From Candidatus Rifleibacteriota bacterium (lineage in GTDB: Bacteria > Muiribacteriota > Ozemobacteria > Ozemobacterales > Ozemobacteraceae): a stretch of 64,000 nucleotides of DNA. The position numbers were made by a program, and so were the translations under genes. The stretch covers positions 45,595 to 109,594 of the forward strand of contig JADFXM010000023.1 of NCBI GenBank assembly GCA_015233565.1. Direction: 5' to 3'. This document shows positions 9,661 through 17,469 of this stretch, piece by piece. A model generated the notes under the pieces. That model had not been told where the DNA came from. It ran no database searches and saw only the letters and a program-made list of their open reading frames with translations. Position 1 is the stretch's first letter. Every line of letters starts with the position of its first letter.

Positions 9661-9690
9661 TTGATACTTTGGCATTGTTTTTGCTACTAA
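9661..9690 (+). promoter_or_regulatory. Possible promoter for the 34-residue mini-gene
   Basis: TTGATA at 9661-9666 and TACTAA at 9685-9690 are 18 bases apart and could form -35 and -10 boxes, with about 70 bases of leader before the ATG at 9769. This is a motif match by eye only. Confidence 0.35.
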
Positions 9691-9768
9691 ATTAATAGAA
9701 ACTTCTATTTTGTTTTTTTTTTGGCCGATTCAAGAAGCTTGCATGCGATTTAGTAGGGAGTAAAAACA

Positions 9769-9873
9769 ATGAAATTTAATAATGTTACAACATATCAAGA
9801 TTATGTATTAATTCGTATAGATTCCAAATCCAATCTTCAAGTTTGGTTAAAATTACCCCCCAAGGGAAGATAA
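9769..9873 (+). CDS. Mini-gene for a 34-residue protein
   Basis: An ATG at 9769 preceded by GGGAG opens a 34-codon frame ending in TAA at 9873. The peptide starts MKFNNVTTYQDYVLIRID and ends KLPPKGR; it is mixed polar and hydrophobic with no membrane segment. A 17-bp stem terminator starts 15 bases after the stop and a possible promoter lies upstream, so the region looks like a complete small transcription unit. No family is recognised. It could instead be a small RNA with a fortuitous frame; the ribosome site favours a peptide. Confidence 0.55.
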   Translation: MKFNNVTTYQDYVLIRIDSKSNLQVWLKLPPKGR

Positions 9874-9888
9874 CCTCTTTTAATTTTC

Positions 9889-9930
9889 AAAAACCGGGAA
9901 GTGAAGGTCATTTCACTTCCCGGTTTTTGA
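9889..9930 (+). terminator. Strong terminator after the 34-residue mini-gene
   Basis: A perfect 17-bp stem (left arm 9889-9905, right arm 9912-9928, 6-base loop) starts with A5 and ends in T5, so it can work on either strand. Confidence 0.9.
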
Positions 9931-10052
9931 ATTGTGGGAAGTTTTAAAAAAGTTTTTTTTAAGTTTGCCACAGTCTTTCGTAAAAAAATAGTTAGTAGGA
10001 ACATTCTTAAGCGGGAAGTTAGAGACGAGAGAAACTTTTTAAAAATTAGGGC

Positions 10053-10081
10053 TTGACATTTGAAACTTTATCTAGTACATT
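10053..10081 (+). promoter_or_regulatory. Sigma70-type promoter for the riboswitch-M23 transcript
   Basis: A perfect TTGACA (10053-10058), a 17-base spacer and TACATT (10076-10081) lie just before the aptamer. Transcription would start near 10088, at the 5' side of the riboswitch, which is the expected geometry. Confidence 0.75.
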
Positions 10082-10085
10082 GCGA

Positions 10086-10222
10086 CGTGAATCGCCGAGT
10101 CTTGATGGCCCGTCAAGAGCGGGGGAACCAATTTTTTGGGGTGAATCTCTTTCATTTTCAAGATAGAGTAGGGTACCTTCCCGATAATACCCGAACCCGA
10201 CAGCTAACCTCGTAGGCAAAAA
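10086..10222 (+). promoter_or_regulatory. Cyclic di-AMP (ydaO/yuaA) riboswitch
   Basis: The leader contains, in order, the conserved blocks of the ydaO-type c-di-AMP aptamer: ATCGCCGA (10091), GGGGGAACCA (10121), GGGGTGAATC (10138), AGGGT with a loop to CCCGAACCCGACAGCTAACC, and CTCGTAGGC ending at 10217. These blocks and their spacing match the published family (Rfam RF00379) as I remember it. In other bacteria this class often controls wall hydrolases and potassium transporters, usually lowering expression when c-di-AMP is high. Here it precedes an M23 peptidase, which fits. No clear intrinsic terminator is visible after it, so control may act at translation or through the small CGGTC/GACCG hairpin before the start codon. 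Confidence 0.93.
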
Positions 10223-10279
10223 TAGGAAGGAGGAAACCGGATATCGCATTTTAGCGGTCGGGCAGACCGGTAGATAGTT

Positions 10280-10951
10280 ATGTTCAGGATACTTTTGAAG
10301 TACGTTGTTGTATTTTCTCTGTTTTTCTGTTTTGGAGTTGATGTATCGCAGGGCTTAGTTTTTACGCCTTTGCAAAGGGAAAGAATTTCCTCACATATTC
10401 CAATCAATGAGAAAGTTTGTGGTCTATTTTTTCGGTCTCTCGAACCCAAGTCTTCATTCAGAGGAATGGTTCATTCTTTTTCAATAATCGTTAATAAACC
10501 CTCGGGAAAGCAGACGGAAATGTTTGCTTCTTCCAAATTAGACTTAAACATCAAATCCTTTGTTAAAAGTTGGATCATGCCTGTAGCTGGAGTTGTAAGC
10601 TCGGGCTATGGATACAGAAAACACCCATTTCGAAGGAAGGTCGAATTCCATAGTGGTGTTGATTTGAGGGCCAACCGTGGAACGTTAATCCGATGTGTTT
10701 CATCTGGGATGGTTACTTTTGCAGGTTGGAAAAGAGGATATGGATTAGTCGTTGAAGTTGACCATGGTTTCGGAGTAAAAACACTTTATGGTCATTGTTC
10801 GAGATTAATAGTAAAAACTGGCGTGCTTGTAAAGCCAGGCGATTTTATCGGTCGAGTTGGTTCTACCGGAACAAGCACTGGAAATCACCTCCATTTTGAA
10901 GTTATTAAAAATCAAAGGACCATAAATCCTAGCCTTTTAATGAAGTTTTAA
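10280..10951 (+). CDS. Secreted M23 (LytM-type) peptidoglycan endopeptidase
   Basis: This 223-residue protein has a signal peptide (LLKYVVVFSLFFCFGVDVS), a ~75-residue linker and a C-terminal M23 domain from about residue 100. The zinc-site motifs are present: FHSGVD (H124, D128), YGH (H172) and HLHFE (H203, H205), with typical SSGYGYRKHP and STGTSTGNHL segments. It should cleave cross-bridge or stem peptides in the wall. It lies under the c-di-AMP riboswitch, linking wall turnover to second-messenger level. A TAG in frame at 10271 forces the start to ATG 10280, which has no good ribosome site nearby, while a perfect GGAAGGAGG lies about 48 bases upstream; see findings. Confidence 0.92.
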   Translation: MFRILLKYVVVFSLFFCFGVDVSQGLVFTPLQRERISSHIPINEKVCGLFFRSLEPKSSFRGMVHSFSIIVNKPSGKQTEMFASSKLDLNIKSFVKSWIMPVAGVVSSGYGYRKHPFRRKVEFHSGVDLRANRGTLIRCVSSGMVTFAGWKRGYGLVVEVDHGFGVKTLYGHCSRLIVKTGVLVKPGDFIGRVGSTGTSTGNHLHFEVIKNQRTINPSLLMKF

Positions 10952-11291
10952 AAGACAGGATTGAAGTCGAAGAGTTCTAGCTTTCATAGGGGAAACCAGT
11001 TTCGGTAAGTTTTTGGTGAAGAAATTGAAACTCTTAATAGATTTTTGAAAAAATCTGTTTTTGCTACTTGAGTTAATCTATTTCAAAAGTAAGATTTCGC
11101 TAAAATAAAGTTTCTTCACTTAAAGTTGATATCTTTCTCTGTACTGTAAGTTATTAACTGAAAGTTGAATATTTATTAATTCACCTTCTTTCTTAACCTC
11201 TGAGGTTTACTCAAAGGTAAGATAAGGAGGTGTTTTGTTCTTCAAAATATGGTAAAATAGAACCTTAGAGAAATCATTTAGGAGATCAAAA
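10952..11291. other. Intergenic region between M23 and nifU
   Basis: No gene is visible. A short A/T-rich inverted repeat at 11039-11056 followed by T5 may be a weak terminator for the M23 gene. AAGGAGGT at 11225 resembles a ribosome site but has no credible frame after it; TAAAAT near 11254 could be a -10 box for nifU. Confidence 0.4.
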
Positions 11292-12143
11292 ATGTGGGAT
11301 TATACCAAATCTGTAATGGACCATTTTTCCAATCCTCGAAATGTGGGAGAAATTGAAAATGCCAATGCTGTTGGGCAAGCCGGATCGATTGCCTGTGGAG
11401 ATGCATTAAAATTGTTTCTTTTGATTGATCCTGCTACAGAAAAAATAATTGATGCAAAATTCAAGACATTTGGTTGTGCTAGTGCAATTGCTAGTGCGTC
11501 TGCGCTTACAGAGTTGGTAAAAGGGCATACTGTTAAAGAGGTTCAAAATCTTACAAATGATGATATCGTGAGATTTTTAGGTGGTCTTCCTGAAAAGAAA
11601 ATGCATTGTTCCGTAATGGGAAGGGAAGCGCTTGATGACGCAATCGCAGCTTTTCGAGGTGAAAAAACTGGTGATTCAAAACATGAGCATGAAGAAAACA
11701 TTATTTGCAAATGTTTTTGGGTTAGCGAGGCGAAAATCAGGAAAGTAATCCGTGAAGATAAATTGACAACCCTTGAGCAAGTAACAAATTTCACTAAGGC
11801 AGGAGGGGCTTGTGGTGGTTGTCAGGCTGATATAAAGAGAATTCTTTCCGAAGAAACGAAAGAGTCCTTCCCGGAAATGGAATCAGCGAAGAAAGAAAAG
11901 AAGCTGACCAATTTGCAGAAGATTTCTCTAATCCAAAAAGCGATTGAAAATGAAATAGCTCCAAATTTAAGAATGGATGGTGGAGATATTGAATTAGTTG
12001 ATGTAGATGGAAATACTGTTAGTGTAAAATTGAAAGGGTCTTGTAGCCATTGTGTAGGCGCAAAGGCGACTTTGCAGTTTTTGGTTCAGCAAAAGCTGCG
12101 AGAACTTGTTTCACCGGAAATAGTTGTTTCAGGAGAAAATTGA
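11292..12143 (+). CDS. nifU: Fe-S cluster scaffold protein NifU (three-domain)
   Basis: This is full-length NifU (283 aa). An IscU-like scaffold comes first with ligands C35 (IACGD), C62 (FGCAS) and C106 (MHCSVM). A central [2Fe-2S]/BFD-like domain follows with C139, C141, C174 and C177 (CKC ... CGGC). The C-terminal Nfu domain carries C251-x2-C254 (CSHC). It assembles Fe-S clusters using sulfur from NifS, and nifS overlaps its stop codon by one base (TGATG). No nitrogenase genes are nearby, so a general Fe-S assembly role, as in epsilonproteobacteria that use NifU/NifS for housekeeping, is more likely than nitrogen fixation. GGAG precedes the ATG. Confidence 0.96.
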   Translation: MWDYTKSVMDHFSNPRNVGEIENANAVGQAGSIACGDALKLFLLIDPATEKIIDAKFKTFGCASAIASASALTELVKGHTVKEVQNLTNDDIVRFLGGLPEKKMHCSVMGREALDDAIAAFRGEKTGDSKHEHEENIICKCFWVSEAKIRKVIREDKLTTLEQVTNFTKAGGACGGCQADIKRILSEETKESFPEMESAKKEKKLTNLQKISLIQKAIENEIAPNLRMDGGDIELVDVDGNTVSVKLKGSCSHCVGAKATLQFLVQQKLRELVSPEIVVSGEN

Positions 12144-13345
12144 TGAACCCTGAGAAATATATTTACCTTGACAATAACGCAACTTGTTGTGTTTCCCCTG
12201 AGGTTGAGGAAGCCATGGTTCCTTTTTTTCAACAATTTTATGGAAATCCCAGTTCCATGCATTCCTTTGGAGGACAAGTATTCAGACATATTGAAGAGGC
12301 TCGAAGAAAAGTTGCGGCTCTGTTAAATGCTGACCCCGAGGAGATTGTTTTTACCTCCTGCGGGACGGAATCAGACAACCATGCTATCAGAGGTGTTTTC
12401 CAGGCTTTTCCAGAGAAAAGACATTTTATTACCACAAAGGTTGAGCATCCTGCTGTATTGATGGTTGCAGATTTTTTGGAGAAAAAAGGTTACCAAGTCA
12501 CCAAAATTAAAGTTGACAAGTTTGGCAATCTTGATCTCGATGAATTCAGAGATTCAATAACCTCGAATACCGGACTTGTATCAGTAATGGCTGCGAATAA
12601 TGAAACCGGCACGCTATTTCCAATTGAAGAAATAGGGCTAATTTGCCGGGAAAAGGGAATTTATTTTCATACCGATGCAGTTCAAGCGGCAGGGAAAATT
12701 CCACTGGATGTAAAAAAAATTCCGGTTGACCTGTTATCTATATCAGGGCACAAAGTGCATGCGCCAAAAGGCATAGGGGTTTTGTATATTCGACGTGGAG
12801 TTAAACTTGATCCATTTATTCTGGGTGGTCATCAGGAAAGAAGTCGACGAGCAGGAACTGAAAATGTTCCCTATATTATTGGGCTTGGAAAGGCTTGTGA
12901 ATTAGCCTTAGCAGGTATCTTGGAAGAAAACAGCCGGGTCAGAGAACTTAGAGACAAGCTGGAAACTGGAATCGTGAAGAAAATTCCCTTCACACGAATT
13001 AATGGAAATCCAAAGTGGCGGCTTCCAAATACTTGCAACATTGGATTTGAGCTAATTGAGGGAGAAAGTATTCTTTTGCATATGGACAAAGCAAAAATCG
13101 CGGCTTCTTCAGGTTCAGCATGCACTTCCGGGAGCCTTGAGCCATCGCATGTTTTGTTGGCAATGGATGTACCTTTTTCGTATGTTCATGGGTCCGTTAG
13201 ATTTTCTTTGTCCAGGTATAATACTGAGGAAGAAATAAATTATGTCTTGCAGGTTCTTCCTGGGATAATCGAAAAGCTTCGGGAAATTTCGCCATTTTAC
13301 ACGAAGGAATACAAAGAAAAAGCACAGAATTGGAATTTGGCTTGA
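12143..13345 (+). CDS. nifS: Cysteine desulfurase NifS
   Basis: This PLP-dependent class V aminotransferase-fold enzyme (400 aa) removes sulfur from cysteine to give alanine and enzyme persulfide. The N-terminus (YIYLDNNATC), the PLP lysine K204 in SGHKVHAPKG, H102 in VEHPAV and the catalytic loop cysteine C327 in SSGSACTSG are all visible. The SSGSAC loop with Ser/Gly around the cysteine is typical of the NifS/IscS group. ATG 12143 is chosen over an upstream in-frame extension because AGGAG lies 8 bases before it and the coupling to nifU is tight. It is the last gene of the unit. Confidence 0.96.
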   Translation: MNPEKYIYLDNNATCCVSPEVEEAMVPFFQQFYGNPSSMHSFGGQVFRHIEEARRKVAALLNADPEEIVFTSCGTESDNHAIRGVFQAFPEKRHFITTKVEHPAVLMVADFLEKKGYQVTKIKVDKFGNLDLDEFRDSITSNTGLVSVMAANNETGTLFPIEEIGLICREKGIYFHTDAVQAAGKIPLDVKKIPVDLLSISGHKVHAPKGIGVLYIRRGVKLDPFILGGHQERSRRAGTENVPYIIGLGKACELALAGILEENSRVRELRDKLETGIVKKIPFTRINGNPKWRLPNTCNIGFELIEGESILLHMDKAKIAASSGSACTSGSLEPSHVLLAMDVPFSYVHGSVRFSLSRYNTEEEINYVLQVLPGIIEKLREISPFYTKEYKEKAQNWNLA

Positions 13346-13412
13346 ACTGGAAGGATTTCAAATTCCAAAGAAAAGGTTTTAGCGTGTTTTTTTTGGAAAT
13401 TGAATTACCCAC

Positions 13413-13490
13413 AGCTTGGTCGCTTTGCCCCAGCTCAACGTTTAATTAAACATTCGCTTTGCTATGCGACCAAGCTTTTAGCGATTTTTT
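13413..13490. repeat. Nested palindromic element between convergent genes
   Basis: An 11-bp inverted repeat (AGCTTGGTCGC at 13413-13423, GCGACCAAGCT at 13466-13476) encloses a perfect 12-bp palindrome (GTTTAATTAAAC, ~13440-13451). The word CGCTTTGC occurs twice inside. A T6 run follows on the plus strand, so it may end nifS transcription; the large interior also resembles a REP-like repeat. Confidence 0.5.
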
Positions 13491-13535
13491 GTCCAGTAAT
13501 TTATTTTTTGTGGTCTAGGGCACCCGGTTATTTGA

Positions 13536-14639
13536 CTATTTAATCACAATCAACTCATTGGTTGTGTTAGTAAGCCTTTTCAGATCAGACGTTTCCACAA
13601 CGTAGACATCTTCAATTCTAACTCCGCCCCAACCTGGGATATAAATTCCAGGTTCAACAGTGAAAACATTTCCACTTTCCACTATTTCGTTACATTTTGT
13701 GGACAAATTAGGGGATTCATGAATATCCAGGCCTAGGGAATGTCCGAGCCCATGTCCGAAATAATCTCCAAATCCGGCACTCTTTATATGCTCGCGAGCG
13801 ACTTTATCAACATCGAAGCAGCTCACTCCTGGTTTTAAAGTTTTTACTGCCAAGCGTTGGGCTTCCAGAACGGTATTGTAAATTTTATTAAATTTTTCAT
13901 CCGGAGTTCCAAGAAAAACAGTTCTGGTCATGTCGGAATGGTAGCCTTTGTAAACCGCTCCAAAATCAATTTTCAGCATTTCCCCTGCAGCTACTTTTTT
14001 TTCAGTCGGCTTTGCATGTGGGCAAGAGGCTCTTTCTCCTGATGCGACAATTGTGTCGAAGGAAGTTTTTTCAGAGCCGAGTGAGGATAAGAAAAATTCC
14101 AATTTGGCAGCGATTTCCAATTCTTTTCTTCCAGAACGAATAAATTTAAGGAGCTTTTGGAAAGCTTTATCGGCTATATTGAATGCTTTTTGGAGGAATT
14201 CCATCTCGGGTTTATCTTTATTTCTTCTGATTTTCTCGGGAAGATTTTTTACCATCTGGAATTCGACTTTTCCTTCGGAGTTCTTTTTGAGAATTTCGAG
14301 AATTTCAATGGTTAAACAACCTTCAATGGCAATTTTTTTTAATTTTTTTGCCTTTAGATATTCGACAAATGCTTCAGCTGAGGATATTTTATAAATCGAG
14401 ATCAGTGCATTTTTTCTAACTTCCTGGGAAGATTGTTCCTGGTATCTGAAGTCCGTAAAAAAAATGATTTCATTTCTGGAAAGAAGCAATCCGCCAGATG
14501 AACCAGAGAAATTAGTAAGGTAACGGATGTTGGACATATTTGTAATCCATAGTCCGTCATATTCTTGTGGAAGGAGATTTAAAACGTTTTGCTGTCTTTC
14601 AACGAATTTAGGAGTTACTGGAATTTTTTTTGCTGGCAT
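13536..14639 (-). CDS. M24 family Xaa-Pro aminopeptidase/dipeptidase
   Basis: The 367-residue protein has the creatinase N-domain (ITNMSNIRYLTNFSGSSGG) and the pita-bread catalytic domain. All five metal ligands are visible: D in KIDFGAVYKGYHSDMTRT (two Asp), H in YFGHGLGHSLGLDIHE, E in FTVEPGIYI and E in GVRIEDVYVV. It should remove N-terminal residues before proline or cleave Xaa-Pro dipeptides in the cytoplasm; the size fits the PepQ/PapA group. AAGGA lies 9 bases before the ATG. It is the last gene of the run that starts with the TPR protein at 19673. Confidence 0.92.
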   Translation of the reverse strand: MPAKKIPVTPKFVERQQNVLNLLPQEYDGLWITNMSNIRYLTNFSGSSGGLLLSRNEIIFFTDFRYQEQSSQEVRKNALISIYKISSAEAFVEYLKAKKLKKIAIEGCLTIEILEILKKNSEGKVEFQMVKNLPEKIRRNKDKPEMEFLQKAFNIADKAFQKLLKFIRSGRKELEIAAKLEFFLSSLGSEKTSFDTIVASGERASCPHAKPTEKKVAAGEMLKIDFGAVYKGYHSDMTRTVFLGTPDEKFNKIYNTVLEAQRLAVKTLKPGVSCFDVDKVAREHIKSAGFGDYFGHGLGHSLGLDIHESPNLSTKCNEIVESGNVFTVEPGIYIPGWGGVRIEDVYVVETSDLKRLTNTTNELIVIK

Positions 14640-14683
14640 TCAAATTTTCCTTAATGATAAAATTATTTTCGGAACAAAGTCCC

Positions 14684-16015
14684 TCAAATGTTTAACTTTC
14701 CTGAGTCAAAGTTCCTTATGGAAATAGGAAGATGGCCAAAAGGGCTATTTTTCAAGGTTTCACAGGCTTTTTCAGAGGGAGAAATAACCGAAAGGGACAT
14801 TTTATTAATGTCAAATATTTTACTACTCAAAGAAGAAATCTCTTTTGCAGAGACTTCCATGAACGGTTGGATTGAAGCTTCAGCATCCAAAGGTTGAACA
14901 TCATAGAGAAAACCAGTAACCATCCGATTCATTCTGTTTGTTGTGCTTTCAAGAGCAATCAACAAGTTTCCTTTAAGCTGTTCTTTTGTTTCATTAATTT
15001 CGGTTTTGGAGAGTCCGGTATTTGAAATTCTTTCAATTTCTTTTGAAATTAATCTAAGCACTTTGGGGAAGTGTTCAACAGAAGTCCCTGCGTAAATTGA
15101 AAAAATTCCAGAATCCTTAAATGCTGTGTGGTAAGAATAAACCGAATAAGCCAATCCTTTTTTCTCTCTAATTTCCTGGAAGAGCCTGCTGCTCATTCCT
15201 CCGCCGAATGCTGCGTTAATAATTGTCAGGGGATACCGATCGTGAGATTGGTATGACACTCCAGGAAAACCGATAGCAACATGGACTTGCTCAATTTTTT
15301 TAGTATAGACATTGGCTTGGAAACAATATGGAGTTGAAATCTTCTTGGGATTAAAAGAGCCTGGACGAAAGTCGTGAAGGTTTTTTTCAATTAAATGAAT
15401 AAGGTTGTTCCAATCAAGATTTCCTGCGGTGCATATCATCATATTGGAAGAAACATAATGTTTGTTGTACGTTCCCACGATATCAGTTCTAGGTAGTTGG
15501 GAAATTGTCTTAAAAGTCCCTAAAATAGGGCGTCCTAGGGGGGAATTCTCCATTAGGCTTTGTCCAAGTAGTTCATGTATGATTTCATCGGGTGAATCTT
15601 CATACATTTTAATTTCTTCAAGAATTACTCCCCTTTCTCTTTCCAGCTCTGTTTCGTCGAATAAAGAATTCTTCAGCATGTCGGTCAAAATTTCAACTGC
15701 TACCGAAAGTTTATCTTTAACCACTCTGGCGTAAAAACAGCAATAATCCTTAGCTGTGAAGGCATTCAAATAACCTCCAATTCGGTCAAATTGGCGGGCA
15801 ATGTCTTTAGCGCTTCTTTTAGGAGTTCCTTTAAAGAGCATATGTTCTATAAAGTGAGAAACTCCAAGGGTTTTAATGTTTTCAGATACTACTCCGGATT
15901 TGAAAAAGAATCCGATAGAAACACTTTGAACGGTGTCAAATGTCTCTGCGGCAAGTTGGATGCCATTTTCGAATCTGTGGTAATGAAATGGAGGAAATTG
16001 TGGTTTTTTTGTCAT
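14684..16015 (-). CDS. M16 family zinc peptidase (processing-protease-like)
   Basis: This 443-residue protein has the inverted zinc motif HFIEH (H54, E57, H58) with the third ligand region ERGVILEEIKMYEDSPDE about 75 residues later. The R/Y pair segment of the second half is also present (GGGMSSRLFQEIREKKGLAYSVYSY). It is the short M16B type (YmxG/PqqL-like) that forms homodimers and digests peptides. Its ATG overlaps the scpB stop (ATGA), so it is co-translated in the scpA-scpB run. There is no signal peptide, so it is probably cytoplasmic. Confidence 0.93.
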   Translation of the reverse strand: MTKKPQFPPFHYHRFENGIQLAAETFDTVQSVSIGFFFKSGVVSENIKTLGVSHFIEHMLFKGTPKRSAKDIARQFDRIGGYLNAFTAKDYCCFYARVVKDKLSVAVEILTDMLKNSLFDETELERERGVILEEIKMYEDSPDEIIHELLGQSLMENSPLGRPILGTFKTISQLPRTDIVGTYNKHYVSSNMMICTAGNLDWNNLIHLIEKNLHDFRPGSFNPKKISTPYCFQANVYTKKIEQVHVAIGFPGVSYQSHDRYPLTIINAAFGGGMSSRLFQEIREKKGLAYSVYSYHTAFKDSGIFSIYAGTSVEHFPKVLRLISKEIERISNTGLSKTEINETKEQLKGNLLIALESTTNRMNRMVTGFLYDVQPLDAEASIQPFMEVSAKEISSLSSKIFDINKMSLSVISPSEKACETLKNSPFGHLPISIRNFDSGKLNI

Positions 16016-16653
16016 GTTTGATTTTCATCCTGATTTTTTTCGGTTCCCGAAAGTTGGTTCTGAATAGAAGCGAGAGCTTGAGAGTCTGGGAGATCAATGG
16101 AAGGTATGGGTAGATCTTTTATTGAATTTAATCCAAAATAATAGAGGAAATCTTGTGTAATAGAATAAAGCCTTGGCCTTCCAATCACTTGTTTTTCGCC
16201 AGAAACATAAACTAGTTTTTTTTCAAGGAGTGTGGAAACTACTCCATCGCAGTTAACTCCCCGAATAGATTCAATTTCAGATTTAGTTATAGGCCCCTTA
16301 AAAGCTATTACGGAGAGAGTTTCAAGTGCCGGAAGAGAAAGGCTTACAAGCTTTTGCCCTTCCAATTTCTGGATGAACTTGGCAACACTTGCTTTTGTGG
16401 CTAATTGGGCACCGTTTTCGTTAATTACTACCTGAAGTCCATTCATTAAATCGCTATCGAGTTTCTCCTTCAGGGAGGAAACAATCGGAAGAACCTTGTC
16501 AGACTCAATTTCAAGAATTTCAGAAATTTTCTCGAAAGTCAGGGGTTGATTAAAAACAAATAACAGTGCTTCAAGTGCAGCAATCAGTTCGTGGTCACGA
16601 GATTTTTCGGGAACGATGAAATCTCCAGAATTATCAACTCGAGCGCTTATCAT
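16012..16653 (-). CDS. scpB: Chromosome segregation protein ScpB
   Basis: ScpB (213 aa) is the winged-helix partner that binds the ScpA kleisin in the SMC condensin complex. The typical start (HELIAALEALLFVFNQPLT) and the conserved LSLPALETLSVIAFKGPITK and VIGRPRLYSITQDFLYYFGL segments are present. AAGGA precedes the ATG. It lies 48 bases after scpA and overlaps the M16 gene. An smc gene is not in the window. Confidence 0.95.
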   Translation of the reverse strand: MISARVDNSGDFIVPEKSRDHELIAALEALLFVFNQPLTFEKISEILEIESDKVLPIVSSLKEKLDSDLMNGLQVVINENGAQLATKASVAKFIQKLEGQKLVSLSLPALETLSVIAFKGPITKSEIESIRGVNCDGVVSTLLEKKLVYVSGEKQVIGRPRLYSITQDFLYYFGLNSIKDLPIPSIDLPDSQALASIQNQLSGTEKNQDENQT

Positions 16654-16701
16654 GTTCTTTCCTTGAGAGAAGAATAAATATTTCGGTGATAAACAAAATA
16701 G

Positions 16702-17469
16702 TTATTGAGCAAAAATTTCGTTTTGTGCTTCCTTTGAATTTTTTCTTAAAATTATGGGGTGAAAATTTCCAGTTTGTACAAGGTTAAATTCTCCAGTTTT
16801 TGCGAGTTCTAAAATAGCCATAAAAGAAAGTACGACTTCATATCGGTCTTTTGATTGTAATAACTTAGAAAATTCGACTTCCCCTTTGAAAGATTTTAGA
16901 TAGGAACGAATCTCCATTATTTTTTGAGTGAGGCTTACCTGGTCAATAATTACTCTATGCAACGGTGGATTGATGCGTCGTTTAACAAGGCCATGGTATA
17001 GATTTAAAAGATCGTTTACGGTAACTGAAATTTGAAGAATTTCGAGGGGTTGATGCTCATAGTTCATTGCTCTTGTAAAAATTCGGGATGAATTTTTTTC
17101 TAACTCCCGCAATTGGAATGCAAGCATTTTAAATTTTCTGTATTCAAGAAGCTTTGCAACCAAATCTTCTCTTGCATCTTCCCCTTCACGTATTTCGAAG
17201 TTTTCGTCACCTTCATCCAAAGGATTAGATGAGGGAACTTTTGGCAGAAGCATTTTGGATTTTATTTCAAGTAGAGTGGCAGCCATTACAAGAAACTCGG
17301 AGGCTACATTCATGTCAAGAATTTCCATCATGTGCAGAAAATCAAGGTATTGGGAAGTAATTAAAGCAATTGGTATATCATATATATTGATTTTTTGTTC
17401 CTCGATTAAGTGGAACAAAAGATCAAATGGGCCTTCAAAGGCGGGGAGTTTTACCTGGTAAGCTGGCAT
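16702..17469 (-). CDS. scpA: Chromosome segregation protein ScpA (kleisin)
   Basis: ScpA (255 aa) is the kleisin that bridges SMC heads. The family start AFEGPFDLLFHLIEEQKINI, the central VMAATLLEIKSKMLLP and the C-terminal winged helix (SFMAILELAKTGEFNLVQ) are present. The start codon overlaps the trpS stop (TAATG), so the two are translationally coupled. Confidence 0.96.
   Translation of the reverse strand: MPAYQVKLPAFEGPFDLLFHLIEEQKINIYDIPIALITSQYLDFLHMMEILDMNVASEFLVMAATLLEIKSKMLLPKVPSSNPLDEGDENFEIREGEDAREDLVAKLLEYRKFKMLAFQLRELEKNSSRIFTRAMNYEHQPLEILQISVTVNDLLNLYHGLVKRRINPPLHRVIIDQVSLTQKIMEIRSYLKSFKGEVEFSKLLQSKDRYEVVLSFMAILELAKTGEFNLVQTGNFHPIILRKNSKEAQNEIFAQ

Noticed and set aside
10046..10249. 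Minus-strand frame of 67 codons over the M23 leader
   Set aside because: It lies antisense to the c-di-AMP aptamer, whose conserved blocks explain the sequence; no ribosome site.
11292..13345. nifU-nifS as evidence for nitrogen fixation
   Set aside because: No nifHDK or other nitrogenase genes are near; full-length NifU/NifS also serve general Fe-S assembly.
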